64,000 nt of DNA from positions 87,456,798 through 87,520,797 of the forward strand of contig NC_059501.1 in the NCBI RefSeq assembly GCF_914767665.1. Direction: 5' to 3'. The number at the start of each line of letters is the position of its first letter. The first letter of the stretch is position 1. The notes beneath the pieces were generated by a model, which worked only from the letters and a program-made list of their open reading frames with translations, was not told the DNA's origin and did not search any database. Of this stretch, positions 11,431 through 22,440 are shown piece by piece. The position numbers were made by a program, and so were the translations under genes. This DNA is from Harmonia axyridis (Eukaryota > Arthropoda > Insecta > Coleoptera > Coccinellidae).

Positions 11431-12466
11431 GTCTCTCAGATTATCTTTTAGCCCTATTCGACGACGGAGTTCACCATAATGTGGTACTTATTATTTTTGC
11501 AGAAATTATTATATTATTCAAAATTGAATGAATTTAACTGAACAGTAACCAGATTAAAAACTTGGAACGACATATAGACAAACAGAAAGAGGCTGTTCGA
11601 AAAGCGACGTCGACGTGAATAGAAGAACCAGAACGGACATAGATAGCGGAGGTAATTGGGCCCAATAAAAACCGGTGGTCTCCCAAAGTGCCTTAGCGGG
11701 TCAGTCTAATTGTTGCAGAGGTCATATCATTTGATGTTGTTAATGTTTAATCTTTGGTTAAGACAGTGTTCCTTTTTAGCCTGCCCGGTTTAGAAGTGCA
11801 TGCACGTCTTTATCTCTCTTAGCGGAATTAGCTCGAAGGACGTTTCGACATCCTAATTTAGCATCAGGACGTGGATCTGTACGTATGTGTGTGCGTTTAT
11901 CGACAGGGACTGGGATTGGAGCATGCTGCTTGTCTTTTGTTCCTTGCGATTGTTGTTGTTGTTCCATATGCACCTGGGTAACCTTCGATGATGGTCTATT
12001 TACGCGGATCAAATTTACCTTTGTCCTGCCACGATGTTTTTCAATACGTTTTGCGATTCTGGGATCTCTCTGTTTTCCGGGACGTTGAAATTGATACGTG
12101 CAGTTCTATGCGTGTTGGTTGAAGTACTCGTATAGCGTAGATGTTGAAAAGAAGCTGCATCAATTTGATGCAAAAATCGGAGAAAAATTACGGCTATGAT
12201 GCTGAATTAAATAATTTAACTCTTTTTTCCTTGAAAATCAGAAAATAACGACTTAACTCTGGACGAAAAAGAAGTGACGTGAAGTAAATTTCAGTTAGAC
12301 ATCCAAAATTTACTTACAATAATTCAAAATAACTTTTTGAAACTTTCAAGAATGTCTTTTTTTCGGTTTCAGACCACAAAATATGTCAATCCGATATTGT
12401 GCTTTTTGTCTGGAAATGTTAATTTTCCGGCCTATCCCCTCAAAATTGATTCCTTCTGGTTTTTAT
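11431..12466. other. Intergenic DNA with GC-richer block at 11590-12110
   Basis: The block has balanced composition and the word gtaattgggcccaataa (11651-11667), but also a gttgttgttgtt run. Open frames on both strands (11776-12012 minus, 11885-12088 plus) overlap each other and show no family features. It could be a noncoding conserved element or an old mobile relic; neither can be decided by reading. Confidence 0.25.
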
Positions 12467-12992
12467 ACAGGGTGTTCCTGAATTGAAGATATACCTACAA
12501 AGGAAAATGACAGATTCTTCAGATGATTTCAAAAGAAAAAAGGTCCTATAAACATGAGTCCTCAAACTCTTGGTTTTCGAGATACAGGGTGTTGTTTAGT
12601 TAGGATTCTTCTGTTTCAACACAATACGAATATTCACGAGATGTTACTTCTGAAATATACAATGACAATCAGTCCCATACATTCCTGAATCATAATAATA
12701 ATAACCTTCACATCAGAAAATACCTGCTAATTTTTTTTTGGAATGAATGAAAATCATCGAATTAGCTTATCAAATGATGAAATGAAATATCTATACCGAA
12801 GTTGAGTTAAATATTCATAAGAGAACGTGCTATTAGAAAAAAATCACACTTCATCACCCTGTATCTCGAAAACAAAGAGTTTGCGAGCCTAAGTTTATAC
12901 GATTTTTTGTATGATTCGAGAAATATGTCATTTTCGTTTGTACCCTCAATTTGGGGAAATTCAAGCCAGAAACCAACTTATATCAGGAACAT
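12467..12992. mobile_element. Fold-back MITE with acagggtg ends
   Basis: Two long imperfect inverted arms face each other. The left arm (about 12474-12592) runs from gtgttcctga to ttttcgagatacagggtg. The right arm (about 12855-12992) is its inverse, starting caccctgtatctcgaaaac and ending atcaggaaca. The spacer of about 260 bp is AT-rich with no ORF. This is the structure of a nonautonomous inverted-repeat DNA element; the superfamily cannot be named from the ends alone. Confidence 0.75.
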
Positions 12993-14280
12993 ACATAAAG
13001 GTCATTTGACCTTTATAATTCAAAGCAATAATTTATGGATTAGAGTAACATAAACCAAAAGATGAAATTGAATCTCTGTCTTTTTCTGGAATTTGTAATT
13101 CTTCAAATTAAATTTTTTTTGTTGTTTAATAAGAATATTTTGTTATTGGTTGCTCTTGTTTTTTTTTTCTTTGTAATTTAATATGAGGCCTAAGCAGAGT
13201 CCGGGTTACTGAAACTCTGATAATTGAGGCCTTTTGTTGTCCCATATGAGTGTGAGTATTATTATTATCGAATTGTTCATGAGGAATTGTATACCCATTT
13301 CACAGAAGAGTAAGACTATGACTACCTCTTGAGAATGCTATCTCTGTATGTATATTTTAGAAGAGAAACAGTTTGTTTCAGTTTACCTACATTGTCCTTA
13401 AGTTCAAGTTAGAGAAATAAATATAAAAGTTGATGGTTCAGTAAGTTTTCTGAACTATAAGACATTGATGAGGAAAAACTGTATTGAAAAAAATTGAAAA
13501 ATCACGAAGCGTAGGTACGTCTGTCTTAGATGTGTTTTGGTTATTCAATTTATTAACCGTTTACTAAATTTGTACATTCTTGAATAATTCATTTTTATTT
13601 TGGTTGCCTACAATATTTTGTCAGTTTGAATTGAATCTTTAGACACAAAATGTATATATCAAGAATATATCAGATAAAAAAGGGTTTGGCAAAATGATCT
13701 CATAATTTGGATATCTTATTTTGGATATGCTGTTAGTTCCGTAGACAGATGGAGGAAGTATGCAAAAATCTCATTTGCATAGAGGAGGTCTTTTTTCTTG
13801 GCAATAATACATGAAAAATTTGTAAGATTATTCATATTTTTATTGAATTTATTCGGCAAAATTTCATTTTCAGCAACATTCATCAACTCTGGTTGTGTCT
13901 CCTACATCTGAACATCATCAATGTGCTTTTCACATATTTTTTGAAGATGAGTAGATAGTAAATTGAAGTCATTTCTATCTATCTCACTTTTGCACAACAA
14001 TAAATGAATCGTTGTCAAAGAAATTAGATTGTTATTCAAAATCGTTATTTATCCATAAAAATCCCTTATATATGATAATGTGGATTGCGATTTAAAAAAA
14101 AAATAGTACGTGCACCACGTAGTACAAACTCAAATGCAACATATTTCTAGATTCATCCACTAAGCTGAAAAATTAATTAAAATCCTACAACTCTTTTTCT
14201 TCTCAATGCTCACCACATCCTGCAAATATACAGGGTGATATCACCACTCAAAAAAGTTACGCTCATACGATGCTCTCAAA
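12993..14280. other. AT-rich intergenic DNA, nothing firm
   Basis: No coding or RNA gene seen. A solitary tacagggtgatatcacc word at 14229 resembles a MITE end, but no inverted partner was identified. Confidence 0.45.
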
Positions 14281-14560
14281 TCTCCTTTTCCTCTGTCCCC
14301 AATAAGCCAATTCCTGCCACACTAAGAACACACAACAGTAGGAGGAAATAGGCTCAAGTAACCATGGCAATTTCGCTACCGGATAACAAAGTCCATAACA
14401 AATTTCTTTATTAGTTTACACGGTGTGAATAGAGGGACCCCGTGGTGATGCTCCACCGGCTGAGGATGCTGTGGGAGGCCTCTATTCTCTTCTGGAGCGA
14501 GTCTTCTTGGTCAGATCTTGCGGCCTGTGTTATTCTTCGCTCTGTGATCTCTCGGATTGA
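14281..14560. other. GC-richer noncoding block with short hairpin
   Basis: The arms GAATAGAGG (14427-14435) and CCTCTATTC (14480-14488) bracket a GC-rich loop. The block stands out from its AT-rich surroundings and could be regulatory DNA or an unrecognised repeat. No coding potential is evident. Confidence 0.3.
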
Positions 14561-15119
14561 TTGATTAATGAAATCAGGGTTATTGTTCGGTGGTTTTTGA
14601 TCGCGTTCAGTCGACTCAAAGGAAATTGATACGGAGATGAGCTAATCTGGACGCCGGGAGCTTTGAATGAGATTGTTCGTGATGATGGCGAAAAAAATTG
14701 TTTATAAAAGGATACCTGGGTCACTTTCTCATGAAGGTTTTTTTTGTAGAGATTGAGATGGAGTTGAAGGAACGAATTGATTGGTTGATCTTGTCCATAT
14801 GTGGATATCGAATCTGGAGAATGCTCAATTTTTATACTTGATATGTTTAAAAAAAATGAGTCCATCTGCAGTTGAGAGGTTTGATCAAAAATTATAGGAA
14901 CTATTTGCATGAAATTTGGTCTAAAAATCAATTGAGAACAGTATCCCTAGAAACAGTTATTGGAAACTCCCTGAATCAAAAAGTGTATGTACATAAATTC
15001 AATGGTAAAGTTCATTGAATTGATGAATTCAGTCATCATATTTCAACCGATGCGATGAAGGGAACCATTAATACAATGAAAATTCGTTCTACATATTGAA
15101 GATTTTTTTTATTATATCA
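14561..15119. other. AT-rich DNA with a fragment of the ATTG-rich dispersed repeat
   Basis: A minus-strand open frame (14530-14931) has no recognisable domain. From about 14985 to 15110 the sequence repeats words such as ttcattgaattgatgaa and acaatgaa, as in the dispersed family seen at 26870, 41520, 46050 and 60680. Confidence 0.35.
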
Positions 15120-15238
15120 AGGAACGTCTTCCATTATTTGCTTTCGATTCAATCTCAGCAATCACTTCTTCATTAGAACCAAATTTTTTCCGGGAGCAAT
15201 CTTTTGAGGTCTGCAAAGAGACACTGGGAGACCGATGT
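15120..15238 (-). pseudogene. mariner transposase C-terminal relic
   Basis: On the minus strand the DNA reads FADLKRLLPEK, then after a frameshift KFGSNEEVIAEIES. This is the segment just after the third catalytic Asp of DD34D mariner transposases. Only about 40 residues remain, with at least one frameshift. Similar relics lie at 59107 and 63830. Confidence 0.65.
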
Positions 15239-15242
15239 GGGA

Positions 15243-15656
15243 ATAGTTATTTATAATACAAGTGCAGAAGGCATTGATATTCTTCCACGAGTTCAAAATT
15301 CAAAAACGAGCCACGAAGTGGCGAGTTTTGGAATGAACGAGTGGTAGAATGAGCCTTCTGTACGAGTATTATACATTATTTTCTCTAATTCATTGCATTT
15401 TCATTGAAATTAATGAAATATTTCCATAAATATAATTTAGTGATTTTTGCATTGTAAAATGTTGGTTGGCAGAACTGATTTCTTTAAGGCAAATTGATGA
15501 ATTGACAGATAAAGCCGTGGCGGAAAGTTCGGAGTACCAACATAGAATAATAAAATATAACCATAAAAACTGTGCGTTTCTGATATATTCTCGCACGATT
15601 TTGTTCTACAAGATGTGGAAGAATGAACGGAATAACCACAGAATTAGAGAAATAAT
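15243..15656 (+). repeat. 412-bp palindromic repeat, copy 1
   Basis: First of three closely similar copies (others at 52178 and 55572). The left 140 bp is an imperfect palindrome centred on GCCAC-GAA-GTGGC near 15316. The rest is AT-rich, flanked by an inverted pair ttttctctaattc (about 15370) and gaattagaga at the right end. Short open frames occur on both strands but resemble no known protein, so they are treated as incidental. This is likely a nonautonomous mobile element, since copy 2 interrupts a hAT element. Confidence 0.8.
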
Positions 15657-15849
15657 TTTAGTGGTCAAGTAGTAGAAATCACAATTCGTTCAATTTCAAC
15701 ATGTTTTTTATCAATTTGTGACAAAAAGCATTCTCTTGGTGGAAGAGAATATTTTTCATATTGCATTTGAAGACGTTTCATCTCAATAATAACTCTTTAT
15801 TTAATATGAAACACTAATTGCAAGTTTTACAACAGAAAAAAGAAACAAA
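15657..15849. other. AT-rich DNA, nothing recognised
   Basis: Short spacer between a palindromic repeat and a non-LTR relic. No feature supported. Confidence 0.4.
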
Positions 15850-16690
15850 TGAAATTGAAATTAGTAATGTTTCCGTATATGTGCAATTGAAAATCTCTTG
15901 AAAGTACTACAACCAATTGAACCTCTAATCGTATTGGGTAGCTCATTAAAACACACTAGACCCCTCGCCAAAATGGATTCAGTACGGTAAGTATCTAGCA
16001 AAAATTATCTCTGGATCTTATATCGTGATCATGAATATCAGAAACATGTTATTTTCTGTGTTAAAAATTTGGTTGCAAGTTATGTCTAATCTTATGCTAA
16101 GTTTGATCCAAAGTTCTGAATAGAATTTTTTATCTAGCACTCATCAAATTGATGGCCTCCAACATCAATCTCACTTGGGTCTCCCTGCCACACTTTAAAA
16201 CTACTCTCATGCCCCTATTTTTAATTTTATGCATTTTTTCATCTATAGTCTATACCTACAATTCGATGAAAAATTGTAGAAAAGGGAGGTACAGAAATCC
16301 ATATGAGGCACTTCCAATGAAGTGAATTTTTTGCGCCATCTTTTTCATAATACATTCTGCATGTAGTTATTTTATTGACTCCACCCTTTTGAACTCTTCA
16401 TTTTTATTTATATGTTAACCTTTTTCTATTAATCATTATGAGGCATTTCACTTCACAGAAAATCATAAAATGGCTTTTCTTAAAATTGATCTGTAATTGA
16501 TTATTTCCAATCAATTAAATAATATATTCAGATCTACGTTCATTAACAATTATATCAGAAATAAATCCTCACCGATGATAAACCACATTGTGCCATCTGC
16601 AAATGCTTGACAAGATCATTCATATAAATCAGGAACAATAAAGGTCCCAAAGTTGTTTCCTGGGGCACTCCATACTCATACTTTCACTTA
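15850..16690 (-). pseudogene. jockey-like non-LTR retrotransposon relic (RT and C-terminus)
   Basis: On the minus strand 16560-16675 reads YGVPQETTLGPLLFLIYMND, the reverse-transcriptase segment usually written GVPQGxxLGPLLFxxYIND. Further downstream on the same strand (about 15855-15945) is FNELPNTIRGS followed by STFKRFSI, the typical C-terminal end of jockey-type ORF2. The DNA between them has lost its frame. This is an old, heavily deleted 3' portion of an element; the YADD segment was not found. Confidence 0.65.
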
Positions 16691-17199
16691 ATTAATAATC
16701 GTAATAATATTCACAGTTGATATGAATGCCATAACCCTGCCAACTGCTCAATCACTCATTTCGTGGACTTTTTGATGTTTATTGAAACAATTGCCAAATT
16801 TTCTATTTGGACTACATTCTTTTGCACACAACTCTAAAAAGTTGTTTTAAAGTTCATTGGCTAGAAGAGAAAGGAAGTCTAAATAGAGACATATAGAGAA
16901 GCTTCAAAATGAAGGAATAACATTAGTGTTGTCAGTATTGAGGTGCAATGGTTTGAGTGATACATGTTTTCAAAATTTGGCAAGTCTCCTTTAGCTTCCA
17001 AAGATAAAAACATCGTTCTCAAATTGATTATAAAGACTAGCTTTTGGTGACTTTACTACAAGTTCACTTGAATACTATGTCCACTCTTAAAACTTCATAT
17101 CAAATCGAGCATTGCTACAAATCAGCATGTTTAGATCAGCGAAAACTCTCCACCCAAACATCTCCTTTGTAAAAATATCCCCAATACGAAATCCTCGTC
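16691..17199. other. AT-rich DNA, nothing recognised
   Basis: No gene, repeat or element end supported on either strand. Confidence 0.4.
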
Positions 17200-17480
17200 T
17201 GAATATAAAATTCCTGTCACAATCGTCAGATCTTCTGCTCGAGTGAAAGAAGAACCGGAAAGAGAGTTGCCTTTCCGTGAGACTGCGCTAATTTCGCGTC
17301 CTATAATTTCAGAAATACGTCAGCGTAGGGAGCACCCGTATTCGTATTCTCCTTTCTCCCCGCTTCTTTGTCTCATTTTCGGGTCGAGCTCATTAAAATT
17401 CTCGACCCGACGTAAGGAATGATATAATTTTTATCTCATGGGGAGGTGGACGGTATCTATCAGGAAATTGACCGAGAATA
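17200..17480. promoter_or_regulatory. Candidate conserved noncoding block
   Basis: A GC-richer, low-homopolymer stretch in AT-rich DNA. It includes a perfect 9-bp inverted repeat CGGGTCGAG (17380-17388) and CTCGACCCG (17401-17409) around a cattaaaatt loop, and gcgctaatttcgc. It is downstream of Dll. Regulatory status is inferred from composition only. Confidence 0.25.
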
Positions 17481-17699
17481 ACTCTTTGGACTACCGTTAG
17501 GTTTTAGATATATACGTAGTTCACTTCTAGATCATGTATGCAGAAGATTGGGTATTCATAATACAGGTCGTCAGCCATTTCGCTACCAGCAAGTTCTTCG
17601 GTAATTTGAAGCGGCAAAATCGAAAATACATTTCTTTTTATGTAGTAATTAACTTTTTTCTTATAGATTTCAATTTCAAGAGAAATCAATGAGTGTTTA

Positions 17700-18185
17700 T
17701 TTCATTGTAAAAAAGAAAATATGATATTAAAGATGGAAAATTATATCAGCCAAATGGTCGCCACCTCAACAGTTGAAGAACCATCTTCTTTCCATGATAA
17801 ATTCATACATTTGCGCTTGTATGTCCTCGATAACTTCACGAATTCCATCTTTGAGGTCTTGAATCGATTGTGGAGCATTGGCATAGACCTCATCTTTCAC
17901 GTGGCCTCTTAAGAAAAAGGTGTTAAATCGAAAGGCTTTTCGAGAAATAACTCGGCCAAGAAGTTTTTTTGCATAATTAGGTTTGTTCCTTTGCTGAGGA
18001 TGGAGTGGCTTTCCAACAATCATTCTTGAATTTTCCAGGTCCCAAATGCAACTATTCGGCTCATTAACGTAGCCTATGAGGTGAAAATGATTCTCACTAC
18101 TAAAGATGATTTTTCATGAAAATCCAGATCATTTTGATGCATTTCGAAGACTTAATCAGCGAAGATACGACTAGGACTCATGGCT
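17700..18185 (-). pseudogene. Tc1/mariner-like family 2 transposase relic
   Basis: The minus strand encodes a diverged C-terminal half. The segment RGHVKDEVYANAPQSIQDL and the following DGIREVIEDIQAQM match the position of family 1's GYVKSLVYADKPQTLDHL. Upstream pieces on the same strand (about 18010-18130) resemble the first catalytic region with frame breaks. The family-1 copy at 18193 sits directly next to it. A related plus-strand relic is at 21700-22440. Confidence 0.65.
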
Positions 18186-18192
18186 GCACTTA

Positions 18193-19062
18193 TAAAGGGT
18201 GTTTTTTTTAAAGCTATAGAACTTTAAATTGCAATAAAACAACGATGGATTATTCGATTGACATGAATTTTATTTATCCGCAAGATAATCTTGTGGCATT
18301 ACATTTTACGTATGATTTCTGGCATATGACCGCCACGGCTGGCTCGGATGTAGTCCAATCTGGACGTCCAATTTTCGATGACTTTTTCCAACATTTGTGG
18401 CCGTATATCGACAATAACATGGCGAATGTTGTCTTCCAAATGGTCAAGGGTTTGTGGCTTATCCGCATAGACCAATGACTTTACATAGCCCCGCAGAAAG
18501 TAGTCTAGCGGTGTTAAATCACAAGATCTTGGAGGCCAATTCACAGGTCCAAAACGGGAATTAAACGTGTCTTTCAATAAATCGATTGTGGCACGAGCTG
18601 TGTGACATGTTGCGCCGTCTTGTTGGAACCACAGCTCTTGGACATCATGGTTGTTCAATTCAGGAATGAAAAAGTTAGTAATCATAGCTCTATACCGATC
18701 ACCATTGACTGTAACGTTCTGGCCATCATCGTTTTTGAAGAAGTACGGACCAATGATTCCACCAGCCCATAAAGCGCACCAAACAGTCAGTTTTTCTGGA
18801 TGTAATGGTGTTTCGACATACACTTGAGGATTAGCTTCACTTCAAATGCGGCAGTTTTGTTTGTTGACGTAGCCATTCAACCAGAAGTGCGTTTCATCGC
18901 TAAACAAAATAAAATGGACGGAGTGCGCGATATGTATTCCGCACAGAAACATTATTTTCAAAATAAAATTGCACTACTTGCGAGCGTTGTTCAGGCGTGA
19001 GTCTATTCACGATGAATTGCCAAACCAAACTGAGAATAAATCACTTGACAGCTATTAAATCG
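18193..19062 (-). mobile_element. Tc1/mariner-like family 1, copy D
   Basis: The right-hand (3') inverted repeat is at 18193-18215 (aaagggtgtttttttt). The helix-turn-helix remnant and start codon region lie near 18960-19015. The 5' terminal repeat is missing, since similarity stops near 19062 at ttaaatcggt. The shared internal deletion is present near 18920. The catalytic part is listed separately. Confidence 0.85.
18299..18823 (-). pseudogene. Catalytic-domain remnant of Tc1/mariner-like transposase (copy D)
   Basis: About 174 codons, starting downstream of the first catalytic motif. It keeps QQDGATCH and RSCDLTPLD. An in-frame loss of about five residues lies between them (LLKDTF joined to NSRFGP), which shortens the normally 36-residue spacing between the second and third Asp. 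It lacks the DNA-binding domain and is probably inactive. Confidence 0.8.
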
Positions 19063-19189
19063 GTTGTTGAGCCCTTTCTACAATGTCTTCTCCCTTCTTT
19101 CAAAATACAGCATGGGCAATCTTAGCGCAGTATTTTCGATTTTGCTTTAACAGAACCTCTAATTCTCTGACATTATGAATTAAAACTTT

Positions 19190-19440
19190 TTTGAATCCTG
19201 TAGGAAGCAAGTGCCTGGTTTAGTGTTAGATCCATACACAAGCAATATTCTCAGTTGTTCTTGAGGACGCATATGGATTCGAATCTTCACCTCACTAACT
19301 TGTTTCACAGCTCAAATTTTCCCAACAATTTAACTATTGCCGACTGAAAAGGTACTTCACAAAGACCTAAAAGTGCTTTAGCTTTGCGTTTAGTTTTCAG
19401 TGACTGCAAAATTCCAATGACTGAATCTGTTGAACCAATG
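19190..19440 (-). pseudogene. Helix-turn-helix relic of a Tc1/mariner-like transposase
   Basis: The minus strand resembles the relic at 50210-50400, in which a FELWGQVSDVRIRNRVRR-like pattern followed by an EEQLRI motif is the N-terminal DNA-binding region of Tc1/mariner-type proteins. The frame is broken here. It may be the 5' part of family 2. Confidence 0.45.
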
Positions 19441-19589
19441 GTTGAATATATGTACTATCAAGACCAGCAATTTTAATTCAGTTCAAGATGAAAAATAAAT
19501 CATTACTCCAATAAGAATTGGAGCCGTTGTTAGCATATCATATTATGATAGGAGAGAAAACTTTTCTAGCTATTGTTTGATGTTTGCAG

Positions 19590-19960
19590 AACTTGTAGTA
19601 GTTCCAGAAATTTTCAAGCATAGTATTCTACACCAGTTACATGAAGGTCATCAAGAAAGGATTGAAGTCCTTACCAAGAAGCTGCGTAAATATTGATGCA
19701 GATATTCAGGATTTCATCAGAAAATGTTCAATTTGTGCCGAATATGCTCCAAAAATTCCATTTTTCCGTTGGTCTACATCTAAAGGACCTTGGCAACGGC
19801 TCCATATGGAATTTTCAGGCCAATAAAAGGAGATTCTTTCTTCATTTTTGTTGATGCTTATTCGAAATGGCCAGAAATAGTGAACACGAAAAAAAAGACA
19901 ACTGCATTCGCTAGTCAACTGACTGGCTTTACAGAGTCTTCACGTGGTGCCAACAAGAAC
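19590..19960 (+). pseudogene. Gypsy-type LTR retrotransposon integrase fragment
   Basis: The DNA reads, with frame changes, LHQLHEGHQ followed by a C-x2-C-like segment (CSICAEYAPK), the HHCC zinc-binding domain. It then reads GPWQRLHMEFSG and FFIFVDAYSKWPEI, the start of the integrase core with its first catalytic Asp. The remaining core, RT and LTRs were not found. This is a small old fragment of a Ty3/Gypsy element. Confidence 0.7.
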
Positions 19961-20139
19961 TCACCTAGAACTCAAAACACTATCATATATGAAACGAGGA
20001 AGGACAAACCAAACTACAAAAAAAAAATTACGAAACTCTCCGCTTCATTTCAACGAGAACTCACCGTTTCAAATTACGCCAGGGCAATAAAACAACGAAA
20101 CACCTCGTTTGTTCGAAAGTATACTTTTATATTTCTGCC

Positions 20140-20530
20140 ATAAAATCACGGCACATTGTTCCAAGTTTTACGACCCCATTACCGAGTCCGGCTGTACGGC
20201 TGGCCACGGAGGCGCCCAACAGAAGCCGCCCGCGACTTTCCCGACGGTTTTCCCGCCCCCGGGCAGCGGACGCGAAAGGGGTATAAAACTTTTTTATTGC
20301 GTAATTTCCGTGAGACTCGGCCGATGGGGTACGGTCCGAAAATAGTTAAATTGAATAGCTCGTTAGGTGCGTTGAGGTATAAAGTATGGGTACTTCGGTC
20401 GAACTATAAAGTTGAGGAGAAATATGGCCGTTGCGAGTGGTACGAGGAGACAGGGGCGTATTTGGGAAGGGTTTGAAACATTTTCTGAGAACGGTCGCAT
20501 AAGTGACACTTATGACGGTGAGTACATATA
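20140..20530. promoter_or_regulatory. GC-rich noncoding island, candidate regulatory or unrecognised exon
   Basis: One of the most GC-rich stretches outside Dll exons: 20180-20275 is rich in ccc, ggc and cgc words. It is followed by ggggtataaaac (20279-20290), which looks like a TATA box but has no supported transcript. Overlapping open frames in several phases show no protein family. It could be a conserved enhancer, a promoter of an unrecognised gene, or a noncoding exon. Confidence 0.3.
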
Positions 20531-20574
20531 ATTGGTAGTTTAGGGGTTTTGCGAAACACCTGCTGGATCTGAAC

Positions 20575-21434
20575 TGAGGATTCACGGCTTGGCTTGATTT
20601 TCAAGCTACTTGGACTTGATTTCAAGTCAAGTTCAAGTCAAGAAGTAGTTTTTCAATCTCAAGTCAAGTCAAGTATTTATTTATCAAGTACTGGAATTAT
20701 GTCAAGCTACTTGATTTTAACAGTTTTATTGTGTACCTAGTATCACATCAATACAAACATGATGAAATGAGAAAGAACCTCTCAAAAACACTTTTATATA
20801 TTAAACTTATTTTATAAGAGAACCGAAAATATCAACTTTTTGAAGAAGAAATTCGAATTAAATCACTATAAAACATCAGAAATTGAAAAATAATGAAAAA
20901 ATAGAGTTTCTTAATATTGAGAAACCTCCAGGCTTTGTTTGATTTCATAATTTTCCATCCAGGATCTAAGACAAATGAGGTATCTTATAGATTTGTCGCC
21001 TAACCTATTGCGGATTTTTGTAACTGTAAGAGCAGCTCTGGAAAACTGTCTTTCAACAGGAGCTGAAGATGCTGGCGTTGATAAGAAATCCTTGACCATT
21101 TGGGCCAAGTTTGGAAAAATATTTCTGAAACTACCAATAGATTTCATAGAAATGTGAGAACACTACTAATAAAGTCACACTGGCGAATGCTTCAGTCTCT
21201 CAGCGCTCGAGAAATCCTCTTATTTAGTCTAAGCGCGCTCGAGATTGCAGAAATACATGCCGTGCGACGCGTGCATATCAAGCTCAAGTAATATCAAGTA
21301 GCTTGATATCAAGTCAAGCAATAAATATCTAAAATCAAGTCAAGTCAAGCTCAAGTATGTAATTTTTCACGAGCTTGATTTTCAAGTCTAGTAGTTGATT
21401 AAAATGTCAAGCTACTTGGCTTGATGAATCCCTA
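20575..21434 (-). mobile_element. Nonautonomous hAT element, copy 1
   Basis: An 860-bp element. Ends are TGAGGATTCA and, inverted, TAGGGATTCA. Flanks ATCTGAAC (20567-20574) and ATCTGAAA (21435-21442) form an 8-bp duplication with one mismatch, as expected for hAT insertion. Both subterminal regions are dense in CAAGTCAAG-type words on alternating strands, probable transposase-binding sites. The interior carries only the C-terminal dimerisation part of a transposase. Confidence 0.85.
20911..21147 (-). pseudogene. hAT transposase C-terminal dimerisation domain remnant
   Basis: About 78 codons include FLSTPASSAPVERQFSRAAL and then RNRLGDKSIRYLICLRSW, the signature of the hAT family dimerisation domain at the transposase C-terminus. 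The catalytic region and zinc finger are missing, so the element depended on a transposase supplied elsewhere. A related, shorter version is at 51955-52170. Confidence 0.85.
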
Positions 21435-21699
21435 ATCTGAAACTGAACCCTTCTGTCGAATTGGAAAAGTTACTTGAAGGCAGCAATAAAGGCTTAATAA
21501 TAAAAAATCCATATAAATATACAATTTGAGAGTATTTTGGAACAGTTAATTCAAGAACTTTCAAGATTCGATAGACTATTTGCCTCACTCTGATCACCTT
21601 TCCACTGAATTGAACATAGCTGAAGTGACGGAAAAGTTGAAATTATTGTGTAGGTCAGAACAGAAGAAAAATCCCTAAATCTTTTGTGTTTCAAGAATA

Positions 21700-22440
21700 A
21701 CTCCTATCATTTGAATATGTGCATGGCGATCTCTGATAGGTAATATGCTAAAGGGTTTTCCAACAAGATGTTTTGATTCCTTGTCGATCTTGGGAAGGTA
21801 GGTACAACATATTGTGCATACAGACTTAGATCTCAAGGCTTTTAAAGTTCAATTAATACAAAAATTCAAGCCAATCGAACAACAGCTACGTCCTGATTGG
21901 GTCCTTGAAATGTATCAAAATGATTTTCATCGAAAAATCATCTTCAGAGATGAGGCACGTTTTCACCTCAGAGGCTACGTTAATAAGCAGAATTGTCGTA
22001 TTTGTGGTTTCGACAATCCAAGAAAGATTGTTGAAAAGCCTCTCCATTCTTAATGTGTCACTGTTTGGTACAGTTTTTAGACTGGTGGTGTGATTGGTCT
22101 TACTTACTCGAAAATGAGGCTGATGCAACTGTTACGGTGAATGGATTGCGCTACCGAGTTTTGATTAATGATTTTTTATGGTCGGAATGTGAAGATATCT
22201 ATCTGGACGATGTTTATTTTCCACAAGCAATGAAACAGTCGCAATTTTGCAAGAAAATCTCAATCTCAAATCTCTCAAATGGCCATCGAGGTCTTGTGAT
22301 TTAACATCTTCAAACTTTTTCTTTGAAGCCACATGAAAGGTCTATGCCAATACTCCACAATCGATTCAAGATCTTGAAGATGGAATTCGTGAAAAGGCAC
22401 ACATCTATTACTTTTGTGAAATGAAGTTATTGTAACTGAT
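21700..22440 (+). pseudogene. Tc1/mariner-like family 2 transposase relic
   Basis: The plus strand reads DWVLEMYQNDFHRKIIFRDE then ARFHLRGYVNKQNCRI (21890-22000): the first catalytic motif region, with FRDEARF in place of FSDEAHF. The VTVWYS- and TGGVIGL-like segments follow in a shifted frame, then VTVNGLRYRVLINDF (22130-22175) and a damaged second motif (PQAMKQSQF, no QQDGA). The last part parallels the SLVYADKPQTL region. There are several frameshifts and stops, so it is a diverged, dead relative of family 1. Confidence 0.7.

Noticed and set aside
15243..15385. Hammerhead ribozyme in the palindromic repeat
   Set aside because: The G-A-rich symmetric positions suggested it, but no CTGATGA plus GAAA core was found on either strand.
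15390..15672. Short proteins encoded by the 412-bp repeat
   Set aside because: Both strands are open in all three copies, there is no family resemblance, and the palindromic AT-rich structure explains the frames.
20279..20290. TATA box as a definite promoter
   Set aside because: A single word with no initiator, transcript or gene downstream; kept only as part of a candidate island.
20109..20476. Overlapping open frames in the GC-rich island as a protein gene
   Set aside because: Two phases are equally open, no domain is seen, and openness follows from low stop-codon frequency in GC-rich DNA.
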